A stretch of 18,238 bases of DNA from CAYUNA01 sp047629355 (lineage in GTDB: Bacteria; Bacteroidota; Bacteroidia; Chitinophagales; Saprospiraceae). Within the stretch, counting starts at the first letter, position 1; every line of letters starts with the position of its first letter. Shown in pieces: positions 14,132 through 18,238 of this stretch. The stretch is from assembly GCA_047629355.1 (NCBI GenBank), contig JBLHWU010000135.1:1-18238 (forward strand), written 5' to 3'. The position numbers and the translations under genes are program-made. The notes under the pieces were generated by a model. The model was not told where the DNA came from and made no database searches. It saw only the letters and a program-made list of their open reading frames with translations.

Positions 14132-14699
14132 AAAAGCATTATTGAGCCGAAAGCTATTGTGCTACTTCGACGAAGTATATTGGCGCAATCTTACCTATTG
14201 GTCTAAGTGCTGTGTGCAGTATGCACAATTACACCTAAAAAAAAGTAAGCAATCGCGAAAAATGAAATGGTTAATTACTCAAAATATAAAAGTAACTTTG
14301 TTATTTTGAGCAAATACAGAATTTGCTTGTAAAAGTAGATTTACAAGAAATATGGACTTCTAATATTCCACTTATTATTTCACAGTTACAATGACTACAA
14401 AACATTAGATAGTAGACATTAATTTAGACCTTGTTTTTATTTTGATACAATAACAGAACGTAAAGTTATGCAATTGGTTTTTTAAAAATTGTCCTCAAAA
14501 TCAAAATATTTTATTTTTATGTATAAATAATTGAAAATCAAAAAGTTAAATCAAAAAATATTTTAACTTTTTTATCGTAAATATTGTCAAAAGATAAAGC
14601 TGAAAGGGATATATAGCAATTTATTAAAAATAGACCTGAATAGCTATTTGATTTTTTTTTGATAAAAAGAAATAAAAAATCAGATTTTATTTCGTGTCA
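14132..14699. other. non-coding leader region of the blh-rhodopsin unit
   Basis: This 568-bp AT-rich stretch contains no gene I can support. On the minus strand, TATATTTTG (complement of 14280-14288) with TTTG (complement of 14311-14314) 22 bp upstream is a weak fit to the Bacteroidota promoter. TACTTCG-A-CGAAGTA (14163-14177) and TGTGCA-GTA-TGCACA (14212-14226) are palindromes in the predicted leader. An 11-bp AT hairpin (14540-14550 with 14562-14572, ending in T) looks like a terminator, but no gene feeds it. Confidence 0.4.
14163..14177. promoter_or_regulatory. perfect 7-1-7 palindrome upstream of blh
   Basis: TACTTCGACGAAGTA is a perfect inverted repeat centred 39 bp before the blh start codon. 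It could be an operator for a dimeric regulator or a leader hairpin. ATTGTGC (14156-14162) and GCGCAAT (14183-14189) extend the symmetry imperfectly. Confidence 0.4.
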
Positions 14700-14873
14700 G
14701 GAACGCGAAATAAATAAAATGACATTCTTGAGAGCGCAGTTTTGTTCCTAGTTTTTTCTTTGAAAGTTCAATTTATGTTGACATAATGAGCATTTTGAAA
14801 GTGAAAAATGAGAGTAAAATATTCTCGCCTACTCGTATGAGCCAAGAATTTATAGTTATTTATTTCGCGTTCC
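14700..14873 (-). repeat. MITE family 1, copy B (174 bp)
   Basis: The 18-bp terminal inverted repeats are perfect: GGAACGCGAAATAAATAA at 14700-14717 and its complement at 14856-14873. TCA (14697-14699) and TTA (14874-14876) flank it, both of the form TNA. The interior aligns with copy A (3572-3730) in the opposite orientation, best in the middle 80 bp; B has about 15 bp extra on one side. It is non-coding. Confidence 0.82.
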
Positions 14874-14882
14874 TTAACGCTC

Positions 14883-14965
14883 CAAAAGTATTGAAAAGCC
14901 TAAACAAAATAAACTTACTATCGCTCAAACTGTATTTTGTGCTTAACTGTTTTTCAATACTTTTT
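14883..14965. repeat. palindromic hairpin element next to MITE copy B
   Basis: The outer arms AAAAGTATTGAAAA (14884-14897) and its perfect complement (14951-14964) enclose a second mirrored block, ACAAAATA and TATTTTGT. The 81-bp unit starts 10 bp after copy B. A short plus-strand reading frame through it (14786-14977) shows no protein signature. Confidence 0.55.
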
Positions 14966-15032
14966 CCATTAAAATAAATTAGGTCAAAGAACCGAAAATG
15001 AATCTGCAGTGCGTAGCATCAGTTTTTAACTA

Positions 15033-15071
15033 AAAAAGGTTTGAAAACAACAAGTGTCTTCAAACCTTTTT
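15033..15071. terminator. terminator of the DUF2911 gene
   Basis: AAAAAGGTTTGAA (15033-15045) and TTCAAACCTTTTT (15059-15071) form a perfect 13-bp stem with a 13-nt loop, 35 bp after the DUF2911 stop on the minus strand. The A/T ends make it potentially bidirectional. Confidence 0.75.
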
Positions 15072-15105
15072 ATCTAAAATAATCGTTCAATTAAACGTCT
15101 TTCGC

Positions 15106-16200
15106 TTACTTGAAAATCACTGGAACTGCCACCATGGTTTCTTCCCAAGCAATAATTAAATGCACTTCTTTATCTGATTTCTTATCATAAAAGAAAGATA
15201 AATATTCTACCATTTCACTTGTTTTCTGTGTCGGAAGATTGATGGTTGCGACATTCTTTTTGGCATCGTGATTATACGTTCCCCAACTTGGAATATCAGT
15301 ATGAAATACCACTTCCCAATTGTCTTTCGTTGGCGTTGCGATGATACCGTACGTACCTGCAGGCACGTCTTTCCCACCAATTGTTACAGGCTCAAAAAAC
15401 GTAATTTCTGTCGTTTCATTTGCACCCAAACGCCATACTTCACCATATTTCAACAACTCACCAAACACTACTCGGTCGTTGCGTTTTGGACGGCTATAAA
15501 CTACGCGTACTTTTGCTTGATTTGCCGCCAATTCTTCTGGTTTCAAAAAGTTATGAAAACGAGAATCATCTGGATATTGTGCCAAATCCATTGTGCTTTT
15601 GTCCGCTTCTGACAAGAAAGTTGGGTTCAAATTGACAGGCAAAGCAGCCTGAGTTTTGTCCCACGCAAATACCATATGTACCAAGCCATCATTGATTTTT
15701 TGGAAACCAATTGTGAACTCTTCGCGGCTTTTTGCTACTTTGTTTACTGCAATTTTAGCCATCGCAATGTCCTTTGATTTATCTCGGTCTTTAGTTCCTG
15801 CAATAAATCGTTGCGTTGAAATTTTAATCGTCCATTCCGTCTCATTCACATCTGCAAACATGGTGTAAGTACCTTGATTCACAACTGTTCCACCGATTTC
15901 TACTGCTTGGTAAAACGTCACTTCTGTCGCCTCATTCGCACCCAAACGCCACTCTTTACCGTAAGGTACCAATTCGCCAAAAATAGTACGCTCTTTTTTC
16001 ATTGGACGGCAGTACAAAACCTTGATTTGACGCTCAACTTTATCATCTCCTTCCATGTAATTTGCCCAAGCAGAAGTACGTGGATAGTGCGCCGCATCCA
16101 TTGGACTTTTATCCAATTTTGGAAATTTAGATTCTTCTTGCGCGTTCATTGCCGCAATCCCAAAAACACAGCAAGTTAATACGAGTAAAAAATTTTTCAT
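15106..16200 (-). CDS. secreted protein with two tandem DUF2911 domains
   Basis: The protein is 364 aa with a typical signal peptide (MKNFLLVLTCCVFGIAAMNAQ, cleavage probably after NA). Two DUF2911 domains follow at about 33-188 and 203-361. The internal repeat is obvious: PMDAAHYP and TMDLAQYP, then YCRP and YSRP, then IFGELVPYG-EWRLGANEATE and VFGELLKYG-WRLGANETTE, and each domain ends in a VHMVFAW or VHLIIAW strand. DUF2911 proteins are common secreted or periplasmic Bacteroidota proteins without a known activity, so no function is assigned. Single-domain members are about half this length. The gene stands alone between two terminator or repeat regions. A TATTTTTG -7-like box lies 67 bp upstream. 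Confidence 0.85.
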   Translation of the reverse strand: MKNFLLVLTCCVFGIAAMNAQEESKFPKLDKSPMDAAHYPRTSAWANYMEGDDKVERQIKVLYCRPMKKERTIFGELVPYGKEWRLGANEATEVTFYQAVEIGGTVVNQGTYTMFADVNETEWTIKISTQRFIAGTKDRDKSKDIAMAKIAVNKVAKSREEFTIGFQKINDGLVHMVFAWDKTQAALPVNLNPTFLSEADKSTMDLAQYPDDSRFHNFLKPEELAANQAKVRVVYSRPKRNDRVVFGELLKYGEVWRLGANETTEITFFEPVTIGGKDVPAGTYGIIATPTKDNWEVVFHTDIPSWGTYNHDAKKNVATINLPTQKTSEMVEYLSFFYDKKSDKEVHLIIAWEETMVAVPVIFK

Positions 16201-16266
16201 TAATTTGATTTTAAAATGATGACGGGTTATTTGACTTTCTTAAAATTGTCACTTCCCGAGAAAGCG

Positions 16267-16274
16267 CAAAAATA
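16267..16274 (-). promoter_or_regulatory. candidate -7 box for the DUF2911 gene
   Basis: The complement reads TATTTTTG, a full match to TAnnTTTG, and would give a leader of about 60 nt. No TTG is found at the usual -33 distance, so support is partial. Confidence 0.3.
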
Positions 16275-16356
16275 CACCTTTACTAAGGTCTTTGCTATAA
16301 ATAAAATGTAAGGATTGCGACGCTGTGTAGCTTTTATTGAAAATCATTTATATTGA

Positions 16357-16444
16357 GTGCACCGCAAACTTGTAGTTTGCGTCTCCGGAAATCAGCAGAT
16401 TTTGTCACTACTTTACGTGACGAGCGCAAACTATAAGTTTGTGG
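16357..16444. repeat. paired-hairpin repeat with CGCAAACT arms
   Basis: CGCAAACT-TGT-AGTTTGCG (16363-16381) is a perfect hairpin, and CGCAAACT-ATA-AGTTTGTG (16425-16443) is its near copy. The two are also inverted copies of each other (GCACCGCAAACT...). Between them is a third small hairpin GTCAC...GTGAC (16404-16421). This style of repeat is common between genes in Bacteroidota. It sits 8 bp from repeat copy D. Confidence 0.65.
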
Positions 16445-16452
16445 CATACTTA

Positions 16453-16640
16453 GTAACGGTGAAAGAATAAGTTCCCCAACTATCCTCGTTTATTTTGGTC
16501 TTTTTCTCCACTTCGGTCGAAATGATAAGAGGTATTTGCTTTTGAAATAGAAGTTATCTATACATAATGACTGTTTCAAAAGTAAAAAATAAGGGCAAAA
16601 GAAATACTTGATAGATGGCGGAGTTATTTTTTACCGTTAC
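16453..16640 (-). repeat. MITE family 2, copy D (188 bp, uninterrupted)
   Basis: The terminal inverted repeats are GTAACGGTGAAAGAATAA (16453-16470) and, on the complement of 16624-16640, GTAACGGTAAAAAATAA. The flanks are TTA on the left and GTA on the right. The interior (about 16495-16605) is the inverted homologue of copy C at 4918-5046. The right end lies 6 bp from the stop codon of the pseudouridine synthase-HAD gene. It is non-coding. Confidence 0.8.
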
Positions 16641-16646
16641 GTAAGC

Positions 16647-18059
16647 CTAAAAATACAACGAAATCGCTTTCGCCACTCCATCCTCATGATTCGAGTCTGT
16701 CACTACATCTACACTTTCTAAAACTTCCGCCTTCGCATTTTGTACCGCGACACCAATTTTTACGGCTTCCAGCATTTCAATATCATTGTAATTATCGCCA
16801 AAAGCAATACAATTGTCCAAGCTTAAATCTGGATATTTAGCGGCAAGCAAGACTTGAATTCCTGTTAATTTTGAAATTTCTTTATTTGCAATTTCCAAAT
16901 AAGTATCTTTCGAACGATACAAATGTAGGCTATCCGAAAAATGTTCTTTTAAAACAGCTACCACCTTATCCAACTCCTCTTTATCACCCATGCACATAAT
17001 TTTGTGCGCTCCTTTTTTAGCTGTTTTCCATTCTTTTAAAACCATTTCAATTGGCTGAACGGTAGGTGTTACCTTTGTATTGTGTTGTTCTCGTTTTGCC
17101 CAAAAATCCATGCTTTCGACATACCAATCATCGTGATTGTACAAGCTGATGTGAAATTTTTTATCTGCATTCAAACCAGCAATAGTTTCAATAGCTTCAA
17201 CTGAAATTTCGGTCGAATGAATACTTTTTCCATCTAGTAAAACTAAGCCTCCATTGTAACAAATAAGTGGTAAGTCATTGATATTTAGGTTGTTTTGTAA
17301 GTGTCGCATCGCATTTGGCATCCGCGAAGAAATCAGAATAAATGGAATATTTTTATTAGAAATATTATCCACTGCTTTTTTTAAATTCTCTGAAATTTCT
17401 CGTTCCTTATTCAGCAATGTTCCATCAATGTCGGTAAAGGCAATTTTTAAATCCAAATCGTTATTCATAGATTCTTTCCCAAAATCAATGTCAAAAAAAG
17501 GCGTTTCTATTACTTTGCCTGCTTGCATTTCTCCCAATTTAACATCGCCAATTCGTACTCGAAAAAGCCGTAAAGTAGGAAATCCAACTGCCGCCGTCAT
17601 CTTCCGAATTTGTCGGTTTTTCCCTTCTTTTAATGTAATTGAAACCCAACTCGTCGGTCCATGATGATGCCCACGAATCGGCTTCGTACGCGGCGGGAAA
17701 TTGGGTGGTTCAGGTAGCCGAAAAGCGTTGCAAGGCAAGGTCAAATATCGTTCTGGTCGTCCTTTAACTGTGATTTCAACTCCTGTTTTTAAGCGTTCCA
17801 CTGCCGCTTCATCAATCTCACCATCTACTTGCACATAATACTCCTTTTCGACTTTTCGACCCGTAATCAAACTGCTCACTTTGCCATTCGTCGTCAACAG
17901 TAAAAGTCCTTCTGAATCAACATCTAAACGCCCAATAGCCATTGTTTTTGCTGGGAAATCATGCAGCTCACCCAACACGGTTTTCTTCCGTTTTTTACTG
18001 TTGATAAATTGGCTGAGCATCCCAAAGGGTTTGTGAATAAGGAAGTGTCGGTGGGTCAT
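16647..18059 (-). CDS. RluE-like pseudouridine synthase fused to Cof-type HAD phosphatase
   Basis: The protein is 470 aa. Residues 1-192 are an RsuA/RluE-type rRNA pseudouridine synthase without the S4 domain. GRLDVDSEGLLLLTT holds the catalytic Asp46, and EGKNRQIRKM and GFPTLRLFRVRIG are family motifs. RluE modifies 23S rRNA in E. coli; the target here is inferred. Met198 begins MNNDLDLKIAFTDIDGTLL, the start of a Cof-subfamily HAD hydrolase (about 198-470) with nucleophile D210, D212, the SSR motif, a C2 cap and GDNYNDIEML (D422, D426), which bind Mg. Cof proteins dephosphorylate sugar phosphates, FMN or similar. No stop separates the halves, and the linker is only a few residues. Fusion is likely, but GGAAAG before the ATG at 17468 would also permit separate initiation. 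Confidence 0.88.
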   Translation of the reverse strand: MTHRHFLIHKPFGMLSQFINSKKRKKTVLGELHDFPAKTMAIGRLDVDSEGLLLLTTNGKVSSLITGRKVEKEYYVQVDGEIDEAAVERLKTGVEITVKGRPERYLTLPCNAFRLPEPPNFPPRTKPIRGHHHGPTSWVSITLKEGKNRQIRKMTAAVGFPTLRLFRVRIGDVKLGEMQAGKVIETPFFDIDFGKESMNNDLDLKIAFTDIDGTLLNKEREISENLKKAVDNISNKNIPFILISSRMPNAMRHLQNNLNINDLPLICYNGGLVLLDGKSIHSTEISVEAIETIAGLNADKKFHISLYNHDDWYVESMDFWAKREQHNTKVTPTVQPIEMVLKEWKTAKKGAHKIMCMGDKEELDKVVAVLKEHFSDSLHLYRSKDTYLEIANKEISKLTGIQVLLAAKYPDLSLDNCIAFGDNYNDIEMLEAVKIGVAVQNAKAEVLESVDVVTDSNHEDGVAKAISLYF

Positions 18060-18078
18060 GTATTTTGCGTTTTTGGCG

Positions 18079-18111
18079 CAAATTTACAATAAAAACTGAG
18101 ATGAATTTCAA
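18079..18111 (-). promoter_or_regulatory. promoter of the pseudouridine synthase-HAD gene
   Basis: On the minus strand TAAATTTG (complement of 18079-18086) exactly fits the Bacteroidota -7 box TAnnTTTG, with TTG (complement of 18109-18111) 22 bp upstream. This gives a short leader of about 14 nt before the ATG at 18059. Confidence 0.5.
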
Positions 18112-18238
18112 TAATAAAAATTCAATGTTTTAAAATACGTTGGTAGTGTAACAAATGTGCACCACCATTTATTGAAAAAGTGATTTGTTACTGTGTAAAC
18201 GAAGGTTTTTTAAGTTTGAGCAGCGAGAAAATCGTAAG
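18112..18238. other. non-coding edge of window
   Basis: No gene is visible. GTAACAAAT (18148-18156) and ATTTGTTAC (18183-18191) form a perfect 9-bp inverted repeat with a 26-nt spacer, perhaps an operator or another small hairpin. Confidence 0.35.

Noticed and set aside
14786..14977. 63-aa plus-strand reading frame between blh and the DUF2911 gene
   Set aside because: It runs through MITE copy B and a neighbouring hairpin and shows no protein features.
3572..16640. A large inverted duplication of the region
   Set aside because: The order is A, C then B (A-like), D (C-like); a true inverted duplication would show mirrored order, and the genes between are not duplicated.
1..18059. Stop-codon reassignment to explain the two in-frame fusions
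   Set aside because: Neither joint contains a TAA, TAG or TGA codon; ordinary stops end all other genes, so loss of a stop is sufficient.

Overview
This 18.2 kb window comes from a member of the Bacteroidota, most likely an aquatic one. The evidence is low-GC coding DNA, leaders without clear Shine-Dalgarno sequences, several TAnnTTTG-type -7 boxes, a TonB-dependent receptor paired with a DUF4249 lipoprotein, DUF2911 and DUF1343 (NamZ) proteins, and a proteorhodopsin next to a Blh carotene dioxygenase. Genus cannot be decided from the sequence. There are no rRNA, tRNA, CRISPR or complete transposase genes.

Layout. 1-1637 (+): a membrane protein with a DoxX-like N-terminus (cut by the window edge) read in frame into a TPM-domain protein. 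1993-3387 (+): RsmF-type rRNA m5C methyltransferase. 3778-4458 (-): Crp/Fnr regulator. 5164-10335 (-): DUF4249 lipoprotein, TonB-dependent receptor and NamZ-like exo-muramidase, transcribed in the order NamZ, receptor, lipoprotein. 10724-12121 (+): DEDDh exonuclease fused to a GIY-YIG nuclease with a UvrC/Cho-like tail. 12294-14131 (-): blh then proteorhodopsin, a compact retinal-phototrophy unit. 15106-16200 (-): secreted protein with two DUF2911 domains. 16647-18059 (-): RluE-like pseudouridine synthase fused to a Cof-type HAD phosphatase.

How the genes work together. The clearest functional unit is blh plus rhodopsin. Blh would cleave beta-carotene to retinal, and the rhodopsin carries all residues of an outward proton pump, a green-type tuning residue (Met) and a Gly at the position that opens a carotenoid-antenna fenestration in xanthorhodopsin. 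NamZ, the receptor and DUF4249 may form an envelope or nutrient-uptake cluster, with substrate unknown. The other genes are housekeeping or accessory.

The gaps between genes are unusually rich in small non-coding elements. There are two dispersed repeat pairs (3572-3730 with 14700-14873; 4918-5163 with 16453-16640) and a 163-bp fold-back element (1712-1874). All three families have termini that start with G, have A at position 3 and carry AAATAA at positions 13-18, and nearly all are flanked by TNA. They look like MITEs moved by one transposase type. One copy also carries a nested 90-bp inverted-repeat insertion with an AAT target duplication, and the other copy serves as its empty-site reference. 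Four further palindromic repeats lie at 8950-9035, 10461-10610, 14883-14965 and 16357-16444.
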